Under the pieces are notes generated by a model, which was not told the origin of the DNA, did no database searches, and saw only the letters and a list, made by a program, of their open reading frames with translations. Shown here piece after piece: positions 47,266 through 55,140 of a DNA stretch of 64,000 bases. Where the stretch lies: contig NZ_BOSG01000001.1 in the NCBI RefSeq assembly GCF_018403225.1, forward strand, positions 1,240,001-1,304,000, in the 5' to 3' direction. Every line of letters starts with the position of its first letter. Positions within the stretch are counted from its first letter, which is position 1. Both the position numbers and the translations under genes were made by a program. Origin of the DNA: Paenibacillus sp. J23TS9 (GTDB lineage Bacteria > Bacillota > Bacilli > Paenibacillales > Paenibacillaceae).

Positions 47266-47964
47266 CTATATTTCTCTTAAAGCGAAGTCAACAGCATACT
47301 CAGCATGAAGCCTTGTTGTATCATAGACTGGGATACTGCAATCATCTTGTGATATGAGTATCGTTATTTCTGTACATCCAAGAATAACGGCTTCTGCCCC
47401 TTGTTCGCTAAGACCTTTAATGATCTTTAAGTAAGATTGCCTAGATTCTTCTTTGATGATCCCAAGACAAAGTTCTTCGTATATGATGTCATGAATAACC
47501 TTTCTTTCTGATTCATTTGGAACAATAACCTCGAGTCCAAACCGCTCAATAAGCCTGCCCTTGTAAAAATCTTGTTCCATCGTAAAAGCAGTCCCCAATA
47601 AAGCTACCTTCTTAATTCTATCATTAACAATCTCATTTGCTGTTGCATCAGCGATATGAAGTAACGGGATAGATACCGATTCTTCTATTTCTTTTGCCAT
47701 CTTGTGCATCGTATTGGTACATATGACAATTAATTCGGCTCCACCAGATTCTAATTTTTGAGCTAAGTCGATCATAATTTTTGTGGCTTCATCCCATTTT
47801 CCTTGATGTTGAAGAATTTTGATTTCTTGGAAATCTACAGAATACATGAGACTCTTTGCTGAATGATGACCTCCTAACTTTTCTTTTACACGTTGATTGA
47901 TTGTTTGGTAATAGAGCAAAGATGACTCCCAGCTCATTCCACCAATAAGACCTATTGTTTTCAT
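47266..47964 (-). CDS. aspartate/glutamate racemase family protein
   Basis: 232 residues, cofactor-independent racemase fold. The two catalytic cysteines are in CTNTMHK (first half) and LGCTEI (second half), and the start KTIGLIGGMSWESS is typical of the YgeA/RacD group. It interconverts L- and D-aspartate or a related amino acid. ATG 47964 is chosen over GTG 47976 because AGAGGTG is placed correctly for it. It is intact and flanked by hairpin elements on both sides, inside the decayed zone. Confidence 0.87.
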   Translation of the reverse strand: MKTIGLIGGMSWESSLLYYQTINQRVKEKLGGHHSAKSLMYSVDFQEIKILQHQGKWDEATKIMIDLAQKLESGGAELIVICTNTMHKMAKEIEESVSIPLLHIADATANEIVNDRIKKVALLGTAFTMEQDFYKGRLIERFGLEVIVPNESERKVIHDIIYEELCLGIIKEESRQSYLKIIKGLSEQGAEAVILGCTEITILISQDDCSIPVYDTTRLHAEYAVDFALREI

Positions 47965-48070
47965 CGAATTAAGCACCTCTAATTGTTATTTAATCTATTT
48001 TCCCACATATAAACTTACAATGCATTCGATTGTATACTAAAATCATCAAAAACTTTTAAAGGGACTTAAC

Positions 48071-48157
48071 TAATCTGCCCGTTAGCTTAATAGAATGAGC
48101 AGACTGCTGTAGCCTGCTCAACTTTAGGCTCTATTCAACTAACGTGCCCCATGCTCG
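48071..48157. repeat. TGCCCGTTAG hairpin element, copy 3
   Basis: Left border TAATCTGCCCGTTAGCTTAA, GAGCAG/CTGCTC hairpin, right border CAACTAACGTGCCCCATGCT (diverged). Confidence 0.7.
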
Positions 48158-48203
48158 AATGAGAACCTTTAAAGTTCACTTCCGCATCAATTCTCTTTCA
48201 TGG

Positions 48204-48280
48204 AAGTTAAGAAAAGGCAGCTGATCAAGAGCCAGCTGCCTTCAAATGTCTTTATTGAGTTATCGTGCCCGATAGCTCAA
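48204..48280. repeat. TGCCCGTTAG hairpin element, copy 4
   Basis: Left border reduced to GAAGTTAAGA, perfect stem AAGGCAGCTG/CAGCTGCCTT, right border GAGTTATCGTGCCCGATAG. It lies 12 bases from the end of the hydrolase remnant. Confidence 0.7.
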
Positions 48281-48292
48281 AATATTAGAAAT

Positions 48293-48664
48293 TTATACCA
48301 TTTCAGGGCCGGAAATTACGGCATGATGGACGAACCAGTCCAGCGCCCCGTTCAGCATGTCATCGGTAAATTCGTGAGCGACGTCATCACTCGCGGATAT
48401 TCCTCCGCCGTCATTGCGATCATTGGCCAAAAAAAACGGCGCTTGTTACTTCTTAGTTTACCGATAAACAGCTCGCGACTCTCCCTCATCCGCTCCCCGT
48501 GCTCGTACGGATCGTACGATACGGCTAGGAAACCAGCGTCGGCGAACATCCGCAGATGTGAGCGTAGTTCATCCATGCTGCCGGTCATCCCTGGAAGCCA
48601 GATGACTAAGTGCCCGTTCCGCTCTTCATCCGGTTCCTCCCAAATGATCGGGATATGATCCAAG
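48293..48664 (-). pseudogene. alpha/beta-hydrolase remnant fused to a recombinase fragment
   Basis: From the junction near 48664 the frame encodes the start of a serine hydrolase (HLVIWLPGMTGSMDELR, GFLAVSYDPYEHGER). It then shifts frame near 48375-48395 into LNGALDWFVHHAVISGPEMV and stops at 48293. The central nucleophile segment (GxSxGG) is missing, so it cannot be active. It is joined in frame to the recombinase fragment on its 5' side. Confidence 0.65.
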
Positions 48665-49080
48665 CGATGCGGATATACATTTGCTTCGATTTCGCCCCGA
48701 TCAGCAATCCGTTTTACTGCCCATCTGATCGTTGGAATCGCCATTCGTCTTGTTGGATGTGCATCAGTTACAAATAAGGCCTTACATAAATCATCACGGC
48801 TCGCGAGATACTTCTTCAACCACACTTTACACTCGGATGTAAAATAAACCTCTCTCTGTTTTGAGCCTTTGCCATTTACAATAGCAGAACAATTCTCCCA
48901 GTTCAGGTCCTCAACGTTTAACTTCTCCACCTCTCCAACCCGGCAACCAGTACTGTAAAGAAACTCCAGGAGGGCCCTTTCTCTCAGGGACAAGAGATTT
49001 TCATGTGAATTAAATCTTCCTCGATCAGAAACTTAGGAATACGCTTATCTATTTTGGGTTCGCGTAACTTTAAAGAAGGA
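48665..49080 (-). pseudogene. tyrosine recombinase remnant
   Basis: Encodes the middle of a XerC/XerD-like integrase: LREPKIDKRIPKFLIEEDL, then (after a frameshift near 48995) RERALLEFLYSTGCRVGEV with the first catalytic Arg, and VNGKGSKQREV with the catalytic Lys. It is cut at YPHRL, just before the second catalytic Arg and Tyr, where hydrolase sequence begins. Inactive; probably the trace of a lost mobile element. Confidence 0.75.
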
Positions 49081-49172
49081 TTTGAAACTCCTGACCAAGC
49101 TTCAACCCACCACACCACTCTCTTTTGATTTCCAATCAAACTCAGGATGTTGCTGCTTTAACACATGCAGCT

Positions 49173-49215
49173 GACAATTAATTGATACCGATGATCAACG
49201 TATCAATTAATTGTC
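49173..49215. repeat. perfect 16-bp inverted repeat
   Basis: GACAATTAATTGATAC at 49173-49188 and its exact reverse complement at 49200-49215, spaced by 11 bases. It lies upstream of the recombinase remnant. It could be a recombinase or repressor site or a cruciform; there is no T-run to suggest a terminator. Confidence 0.8.
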
Positions 49216-49274
49216 GATAATAATTTAAGCGCTCTTCTCTAAGGTACCTCTAATGCGATTCCGTCTATACCCGC

Positions 49275-49547
49275 TTAGGATTCCCCGAATCGGTTAGCGG
49301 CTCGTGCCCGGGCCCGGGCGATCTCGACCTCTCGATTGCGGGGTTCGGCTTGAGTCACCAGAGAATCCAGCAGCTGCCGTGCAACGACGGTAAACTCTTG
49401 CACTGCTTGGTTAAACGCTGCTTCGTTCGCTTTGGAAGGACGGTTAAAGCCCGAGAGCTTCCTTACGAATTGCAGCGCTGCAGCCTGAATTTCTTCATCC
49501 GTCGCAGGCGGGTCGAAATTGAATAAGGTCTTGATATTTCGGCACAT
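49275..49547 (-). CDS. DUF2277 family protein
   Basis: 90 residues, intact: MCRNIKTLFNFDPPATDEEI…AALQFVRKLSGF.RPS is the DUF2277 signature; it ends with a basic helix (EIARARARAANRF). Such proteins are widespread, cytoplasmic and of unknown function. An AAAGGGG precedes the ATG. GC content is closer to the core genome than its surroundings. Confidence 0.85.
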   Translation of the reverse strand: MCRNIKTLFNFDPPATDEEIQAAALQFVRKLSGFNRPSKANEAAFNQAVQEFTVVARQLLDSLVTQAEPRNREVEIARARARAANRFGES

Positions 49548-49768
49548 GGCATTTTAAACCCCTTTCTTGAAATGAACGCACTTTGTTGTATTCAGCATAA
49601 CATAGTTTGTTCATTCAAGTAGTTCCTCAACCTCTCATATTAAAAAAAGAAGCCACGGATTACGCGGACTTTGTAAAGGAACGAACCCGAGTATATCTAG
49701 TTTGGAAAGGTATACAACTAACTGCACTGATTAGGTTGCTATTAAATAACAATAGAGCTCGTGATCAT

Positions 49769-49790
49769 AAAGCCGCCGAGAGGCGGCTTT
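49769..49790. terminator. hairpin terminator
   Basis: Perfect 9-bp stem AAAGCCGCC/GGCGGCTTT with a GAGA loop; short T-run on the plus strand. No intact gene precedes it; possibly left from a lost gene (49548-49768 holds nothing I can support). Confidence 0.65.
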
Positions 49791-49913
49791 ATTGCTTTAT
49801 TCGAATAAGTGCTTTTAACTTTTAAAAGAAGCACCCCAAGTCCTTTAGAGCGGCATTTTGATTAATTCCCTACGTGGCCATTCGATTTTCCGTTGTTATT
49901 TTTCTTAAAATAT

Positions 49914-50084
49914 TTATGATTTTCCTTGTTGTCCCTTCTTGCGAAACTTATACAACCATTGTGTGAACGTTCCAATCGATAATACCATCATGAGTATCCA
50001 CATCAGCCACGCGATGAACGGAATGTTCATAATAGCCACGATTAACGATGCTCCGATGACCAGTCTAACCCATTCTTTCGGAAC
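49914..50084 (-). pseudogene. membrane protein C-terminal fragment
   Basis: 57 codons open on the minus strand (VPKEWVRLVIGASLIVAIMN…WLYKFRKKGQQGKS), with two hydrophobic segments and a basic tail. No start codon or ribosome site, and a stop lies just before. Its 5' end overlaps the Nudix remnant in another frame. Confidence 0.5.
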
Positions 50085-50172
50085 CCACTACCTTGGCGAT
50101 GCCCGTTTCCTCTTTGATCTCTCTCAAAGCTGGTTGCCAAGCTTTCTCCTCTTTTCAATACTTCCCCCAATA
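50065..50172 (-). pseudogene. Nudix hydrolase remnant
   Basis: Minus-strand translation gives GGSIE and, one frame over, EKAWQPALREIKEETGIAKV. Restoring one G near 50150 yields a complete Nudix box (G-x5-E-x7-REI-x-EE-x-GI). Only about 35 residues remain. Confidence 0.6.
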
Positions 50173-50413
50173 TAGCACCAAGCATTATTTAGAAGTGATG
50201 AAGCACGCTTTAATAGAAGCACCTTATATCCAACCAAGATCATGCAAAGCCACTACACGACTTTTAAACATATATGTTCTTATCGGCCAACAACTATTTA
50301 TCCTTTGGTATACAATCAGCTATAGGGACTTTCAATGGGATGACGTTCCCTTGATCACTTTTTTTGATTATTTACTTGCTCGGGATTAACATGTAGCGGC
50401 TTTCTTCGTTTTG

Positions 50414-50655
50414 CTACTTCTGATTCCTGCGCCACACATCCAGCTGCCTCTGCACCTCTGCCTTGACCTCATCCAGTCCCGCCTGCCTCAGCCCTTATCG
50501 AACTTCGGCAGCTCAGTGTCGACGTCGACGATGCCTGTCATCAGGCTCGGATAATATTTTTGGCAGACGATCTCGATGTTCTGCATTTGGATCGGCATCA
50601 TGGACAAATCGGGTGTAAATCCGAGCAGGCTTGATTTGACGACTCAGGCATTGGA
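50414..50655 (-). pseudogene. C-terminal remnant of an ABC sugar-binding protein (DUF3502 type)
   Basis: Encodes SLLGFTPDLSMMPIQMQNIE…YYPSLMTGIVDVD, then after a frameshift near 50490 LRQAGLDEVKAEVQRQLDVW ending at TAG 50414. The pattern is the typical end of LplA-like binding proteins. No 5' part is present. Confidence 0.6.
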
Positions 50656-50664
50656 AGAGGCAAC

Positions 50665-50846
50665 TCATCCCATTTGTCTATAGGGTCCGGGTTTGCGCCA
50701 TCCGTGGTCTTCAAAATAAACCAGTTCCCCTGGTATTTCACCGGTAATATCTATACCAATTTTTAATGCAATATCACCAAAGACTCTACTGGTTCCGAAA
50801 AGCATGGCGTTGGAGAAATTGTCTTTTTTATATTTTGTACTGCTAC
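50665..50846 (-). pseudogene. unidentified coding remnant
   Basis: Open minus-strand frame (YKKDNFSNAMLFGTSRVFGD…IALKIGIDITGEIPG) that appears to continue, after one extra G near 50728-50731, as NWFILKTTDGANPDPIDKWD. Reads like real protein sequence but I do not recognise the family. Confidence 0.4.
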
Positions 50847-50849
50847 CAC

Positions 50850-50870
50850 GCTATCCTGCCCGTTAGATTG
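50850..50870. repeat. TGCCCGTTAG border, solitary copy
   Basis: GCTATCCTGCCCGTTAG at 50850-50866. As at 46.45 kb, a solitary border lies just before a REP-like block. Confidence 0.65.
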
Positions 50871-50905
50871 ATGAATTTGCATGGAAAAATAGTTAGATAC
50901 ATATC

Positions 50906-51032
50906 TAATCGGTAATCGGTTGCAATCGGTACAAGTTCTTGTCCTGGACTCGGGACAAGAACTTGTACCGATAAAACAAAAAAGCCGCTAAATTAGCGAC
51001 TTTCTATGGGACCATGTTCTTGTCCCTCGACA
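50906..51032. repeat. REP-like repeat, site 3 (three units)
   Basis: Units at 50928-50944, 50953-50969 (inverted) and 51008-51026, with the same inner hairpin (CGCTAAATTAGCG) and the same CCCTCGACAA end as site 2. Confidence 0.85.
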
Positions 51033-51114
51033 ACTCCGGGTGTCTCTTCGTTTCGCTATCTCAACTTGGTCTGTAGGTCAAATTTAGGAAACTGGCGTTG
51101 ATATAACTTATGGG

Positions 51115-51279
51115 TTAAAAATTGGCATAAACCAGTGACTTACTCACCACACTATTCCATACGTAGATTTGATAAACAACATTAGATGAAAAACTATGAT
51201 CATCATTGTCAATGTTAATTACAAGGTTGGATGCAACGGGGATACCCGTATTCGTTATGATGCCAGTTGTTAAAGGCAT
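51115..51279 (-). CDS. small protein, possibly spore surface related
   Basis: 54 residues: MPLTTGIITNTGIPVASNLVI…NIDNDDHSFSSNVVYQIYVWNS…. The plan (Thr/Asn-rich start, then a beta-strand pattern with YQIYVW) recalls short exosporium or surface proteins of Bacillus and Paenibacillus, but the protein is about half their usual length. It may be truncated. Weak ribosome site (GAGAGTTGGTG). It lies 560 bases from the collagen-like gene, transcribed away from it. Confidence 0.45.
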   Translation of the reverse strand: MPLTTGIITNTGIPVASNLVINIDNDDHSFSSNVVYQIYVWNSVVSKSLVYANF

Positions 51280-51841
51280 GAAATCACCAACTCTCTATTA
51301 ATTTTTACTAGTATATGAATTCGGGTCCGCTCTGTGTGGATGTTGTTACGTGGATTTTTGCTTTTTTTATCTGTTAGAGTTTCAACTAAATTACACAGTA
51401 CTGCGTCCTTATGCTCGGGATGCTGAATGCCGTTACTCCATGAGCGCTGGATACTTTTCGGTTAGCCAACGCTGTAAGTAGCAGTGTCGTTCGCGTTTTG
51501 CTGTTGCCGTTGAATCGCTCCTCTCAAAATGATTGAAAATAGCTGCCAAAGCTAAAGCGATGGTGAACCGAATTTTTATGGCGATTATAAATATCCAGAA
51601 ATCCAAACGGACAAGGTTCCGTGTTACTTAAAGAAAAGCCGCCAACGGATAACGAAAAATCAGAGATTTTGTACATTTTCCCATTTGCAATGAAGTGTAA
51701 TGCAGCTCAAATTCATCTCGTGAGTGCCTATTTTTGCGTAAGATAGAATCATTTCGATACATGATTAGACACAAGTCCACGCTCCCCCTAGATGATTATC
51801 ATAATATTTAGTGCAAGTATCTATTAGGGAGGTGCCTGAGT
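51280..51841. other. intergenic region before the collagen-like gene
   Basis: No gene supported on either strand. CATAATATTTAG at about 51800 is close to, but not an exact match for, a sigma-K -10 element (CATANNNTA), which would fit expression late in sporulation. The ribosome site AGGGAGGTG precedes the GTG start. Confidence 0.35.
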
Positions 51842-53293
51842 GTGGTGTTTTCTAAAAATTCCGAAATAAAATCCCTGCAAATTCGACGAGATCTTAAAAT
51901 ATTGTGCAAAAAAGTACACAAACTCGAAGAATCAGTAAGGACTCGTGGACCCCGCGGACCTCGTAGATTTAGAGGTCCTCAGGGAGCCGCTGGACCTCAA
52001 GGGCTTGCCGGACCTGCCGGAGCGACTGGACCCGCCGGACCTGCCGGAGCGACTGGACCCGCCGGACCTGCCGGAGCAACTGGACCCGCTGGACCCGCCG
52101 GAGCGACTGGACCCGTTGGACCCGCCGGAGCGACTGGACCCGTTGGACCCGCCGGAGCGATTGGACCTGCTGGACCCGCCGGAGCGATTGGACCTGCTGG
52201 ACCCGCCGGAGCGATTGGACCTGCTGGACCCGCCGGAGCGACAGGACCCGCTGGATCTGCCGGAGAGACTGGACCCGCTGGATCTGCCGGAGCGACTGGA
52301 CCCGCTGGACCTGCCGGAGTGACTGGACCCGCTGGACCTGCCGGAGCAATTGGACCCGCTGGACCCGCCGGAGTGACTGGACCTGCTGGACCTTCGATTC
52401 CTTCTTCAATTAATCGAATTTATGTGGTAAATTTCAACGATAACACTGTCTCGGTAATTGACGGAAATACCGATATCGTTATAGCCACCGTTTCTGTAGG
52501 TAATGGACCAGGGGGCATAGGAGTGAATCCTAGTACGAACCGTATTTATGTAGCGAATGGTGCCGATAGCACAGTCTCGGTGATCGATGGAAATGTTAAT
52601 ACAGTCATAGACACCATTCCGGTAGACAGCGGTGAAGCGGCTGGTGTAGAAGTGAATTCAACTACGAACCGTATATACGTGGCAAATGTGGCTAGTAACA
52701 ATGTCTCAGTCATCGACGGAAATACAAATACCATAATAATCACGATTCCCGTAAATAACGGACCGATAGCTGTAGGAGTGAATCCTATCTCGAACCGCAT
52801 TTACGTGGTAAATAGAGATAGTGGCAATGTCTCGGTCATCAGCGGATTGACCAACACCGTCATGGCCACCGTTGCAGTAGGAGCTGTGCCAATAAGTGTA
52901 GGAGTGAATCCTGCCATGAATCGAATTTATGTGTCAAATCTTGGCGATAACACTGTCTCGGTCATTAGCGGACTATCCAATACCGTCATAGCAACAATTC
53001 CTGTAGGGAGTATTCCAGAAGGAGGAGGAGTGAACCCCGTCACGAACCGAATTTACGTAGTAAATGATGTCGATAAAACGGTCTCAGTGATCGATGGAAA
53101 TACCGATACCGTTATAGCCACCATTCCAGTAGGTAATACACCAATAGGTTTAGGGGTGAATCCTTTAACAAACGGTATCTACGTGGCAAACGCTACTGAT
53201 AACACTATCTCGGTAATCGATGGTAATTCCAATACCATCATAGCTGCTGTTCCCGTAGGTAGTGGACCAAATAGCGTAGGGGTAAATCCCTAA
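51842..53293 (+). CDS. collagen-like protein with seven-bladed YVTN propeller
   Basis: 483 residues in three parts. Residues 1-35 are a charged helical region with no signal peptide. From 36 to about 185, about 50 Gly-X-Y triplets follow, dominated by [12 protein letters not shown], with one break (RFR in place of a Gly triplet). From about 190, exactly seven blades of about 42 residues end the protein, each of the form (T)[17 protein letters not shown]. The stalk should trimerise as a collagen helix and display the propeller, as in BclA-type spore filaments, although no BclA C-terminal domain is present. Start GTG 51842 after AGGGAGGTG. Confidence 0.88.
   Translation: MVFSKNSEIKSLQIRRDLKILCKKVHKLEESVRTRGPRGPRRFRGPQGAAGPQGLAGPAGATGPAGPAGATGPAGPAGATGPAGPAGATGPVGPAGATGPVGPAGAIGPAGPAGAIGPAGPAGAIGPAGPAGATGPAGSAGETGPAGSAGATGPAGPAGVTGPAGPAGAIGPAGPAGVTGPAGPSIPSSINRIYVVNFNDNTVSVIDGNTDIVIATVSVGNGPGGIGVNPSTNRIYVANGADSTVSVIDGNVNTVIDTIPVDSGEAAGVEVNSTTNRIYVANVASNNVSVIDGNTNTIIITIPVNNGPIAVGVNPISNRIYVVNRDSGNVSVISGLTNTVMATVAVGAVPISVGVNPAMNRIYVSNLGDNTVSVISGLSNTVIATIPVGSIPEGGGVNPVTNRIYVVNDVDKTVSVIDGNTDTVIATIPVGNTPIGLGVNPLTNGIYVANATDNTISVIDGNSNTIIAAVPVGSGPNSVGVNP
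52006..52394 (+). repeat. 27-bp tandem repeats encoding the collagen stalk
   Basis: About 14 copies of a 27-bp unit (nine residues, GPAGPAGAT type), differing mostly at third positions. Such tracts change length by slippage, so copy number may vary between isolates and be misassembled. Confidence 0.9.
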
Positions 53294-53664
53294 CAGTGGA
53301 AATAGCGGAATAGATATCTTACCACTAAACACATACGACAAGCTGCACTTCTGCGGTGGCCGGAATCCGTATTATTAAAGACTAAGAAGTGCTGGCACTT
53401 TTTTGAATACCCGTTGAAACACAGCCCACTTCCCTTCTTCTCCCTACGCCTCGGCTGGATCAATGATTCTCCCACAATGTAGCCACATTTGTGTCAAAAT
53501 CCTACAATAGGGTCCATTTGTGCATTTTTTAAAGAAACAAATCTAGCCACATAAAATAAAAAAAGCCCAGAGAACAAGGCTAAACGGGCCGTGCTTGCCT
53601 ATGAATATGGACTGCTATCCTCAACACTATGAGCGATGACGGCGTTCTGCTGCCATCGTATCGG
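53294..53664. other. intergenic region
   Basis: No gene supported. Around 53475-53520 a stretch (GTAGCCACATTTGTGTCAAA on the plus strand) recalls insertion-sequence ends, but no transposase is present. Confidence 0.3.
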
Positions 53665-54468
53665 TCAGGTGTTCCCGGCTCTATTCCGGCTCATCCGGAT
53701 CGCAAGGACGAACGAAAGCTGCTGCGCCGCCATCAGCAGCATGCCTCCGAAAGCGGACGAGCTCCTGATGCCGTCGTATTCGATCACCCTCCCTGTGACG
53801 GGATGAGCTATGCATAATATATTCTGCGGATGGTCGTATGCTCCGGCGCCAGAACCGGCCAGGATCAAGCATATGGGAAATAGCAATATGCTTCCTAAGG
53901 CCAGCATCTTCATGCGATCGTTCCGCTGGCGCCGGGAACGCCCCGCACGAAAAAAGTCCTCCCACATGGTCCATGCGCTTGCCAGCAAAACCATATGGAC
54001 GAACAAACGAAGCAAAACCATTTTTAATAACGCATTGAACACGGGCGGCAGCAGCAATGCCGACAACATCAGAAAGAAAACCAGCCCCGTATATAGTCCG
54101 TGCCTTTCGTTTCGCAGCAGCTGACGGCCTCCCGGCAGCCGGGAAACCAGTCCATTCCGTATCCAAGTCGGCATGCCTGCAAGGAATAGCGGAATCATGA
54201 ACAAATATCGAATGCAAAGCTGCAAAACGTAAAAATCGATCGATTCTTTGGCAAGCACGGACAAAAATCCGCCGTAGCCGAAATAAAAACATAGGATTCC
54301 GGCATAAAACAAAGCTTGTCTGCTCCAAGGAATCGCGACGTATGCACCTTCGCGTACGGGCTGAATATTGCCTGCCTTGGCATATAACAAGGCCAGGCCC
54401 GCAGCAACGACCAGCAGCTCCGGTGTCATAACGGTGTGCCATCCATACAGTTCTACCAGTAAAAACAT
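53665..54468 (-). CDS. ctaG: CtaG-type cytochrome c oxidase assembly protein
   Basis: 267-residue protein with about seven membrane segments. Features of the Caa3-CtaG family: the early LYGWHTVMTPELL, IRYLFMIPLFLAGMP and the C-terminal GGMLLMAAQQLSFVLAI. Family members help deliver copper to caa3 oxidase. ATG 54468 is chosen over 54474 because AAAGGAGG ends 6 bases before it. It follows the response regulator in the same direction, with the SCO chaperone gene at the far end of the block. Confidence 0.82.
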   Translation of the reverse strand: MFLLVELYGWHTVMTPELLVVAAGLALLYAKAGNIQPVREGAYVAIPWSRQALFYAGILCFYFGYGGFLSVLAKESIDFYVLQLCIRYLFMIPLFLAGMPTWIRNGLVSRLPGGRQLLRNERHGLYTGLVFFLMLSALLLPPVFNALLKMVLLRLFVHMVLLASAWTMWEDFFRAGRSRRQRNDRMKMLALGSILLFPICLILAGSGAGAYDHPQNILCIAHPVTGRVIEYDGIRSSSAFGGMLLMAAQQLSFVLAIRMSRNRAGNT

Positions 54469-54492
54469 CCGCATCCTCCTTTCATATGTTCG

Positions 54493-55140
54493 CTACCGTC
54501 TGCCCATCCAGCCCTGCTCATACGCGTATCGCGCCAGTTGAACCCTGTTATCGAGATGAAGCTTCTGAAGGATGTTTTTCAAATGATTTTTTACGGTGTG
54601 TTCCGAAATGTCCAGGTGGCTCGAGATTTCTTTATTGCTTAAACCTTTAGCTACCAACCCCAATATTTCCCGTTCCCGTGCGGTAAGGGGACTTGAATGG
54701 TCGTCTTGGGTGCCCATGGGCGAAAGCTCCTTCAATATGCGAAAAGCCAGCTCGCGCGTCATCGGCGCTTCGTCAACGGCGATCGCCCTCAGATATTCAT
54801 GCCACGCTTCAGGCTTCAAGTTTTTCAGCAAATAACCCTGGGCGCCTTTCTTGAGTGCGTCGAACAAATGGGCAATATCGTCCGAGACGGTCACCATCAC
54901 CACTTTGACATAAGGATATTTTTCCTTCAGGCGTTTCGTCGCCTCCAGACCGCCCATACCCGGCATCTGAATATCCATCAAGATCAGATCGGGCATCCAG
55001 ATTTCGCTGAGCATCAGCGCTTCTTCTCCGCTGCTCCCTTCAGCCACCACCTCGAAGGCCGGATCGTCTTCCAAAATCATTCGGATGCCTTCCCGGGCCA
55101 TCTCACTGTCATCGATGATCATTACGCGGAATGTAGACAT
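54493..55140 (-). CDS. NarL/LuxR-family response regulator
   Basis: 215 residues. The receiver domain has the acidic pair (IIDD) and phospho-acceptor Asp56 (LILMDIQMPGMGG). The C-terminal GerE/LuxR helix-turn-helix is at about 150-210 (LTAREREILGLVAKGLSNKEI…HTVKNHLKNIL). ATG 55140 follows CAAAGGAGG. It overlaps the end of the kinase gene by 32 bases, a standard two-component pair. Targets unknown; ctaG follows directly. Confidence 0.92.
   Translation of the reverse strand: MSTFRVMIIDDSEMAREGIRMILEDDPAFEVVAEGSSGEEALMLSEIWMPDLILMDIQMPGMGGLEATKRLKEKYPYVKVVMVTVSDDIAHLFDALKKGAQGYLLKNLKPEAWHEYLRAIAVDEAPMTRELAFRILKELSPMGTQDDHSSPLTAREREILGLVAKGLSNKEISSHLDISEHTVKNHLKNILQKLHLDNRVQLARYAYEQGWMGRR

Noticed and set aside
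49607..49825. 72-aa ORF
   Set aside because: No ribosome site, and its end is a translated terminator hairpin.
49939..50389. Two plus-strand ORFs of 78 and 98 aa
   Set aside because: Antisense to the membrane-protein and Nudix remnants, which have recognisable features.
52006..52394. Possible CRISPR-like array
   Set aside because: Repeats are contiguous and encode Gly-X-Y; no unique spacers.
51945..52409. Long Leu/Asp- and Gln/Arg-rich ORFs across the collagen repeats on both strands
   Set aside because: They are frame shadows of the 27-bp repeats.
53681..54442. 253-aa minus-strand ORF overlapping ctaG
   Set aside because: Another frame of the same strand; rich in Arg/Cys and without family features, while the ctaG frame has clear membrane helices and a good ribosome site.
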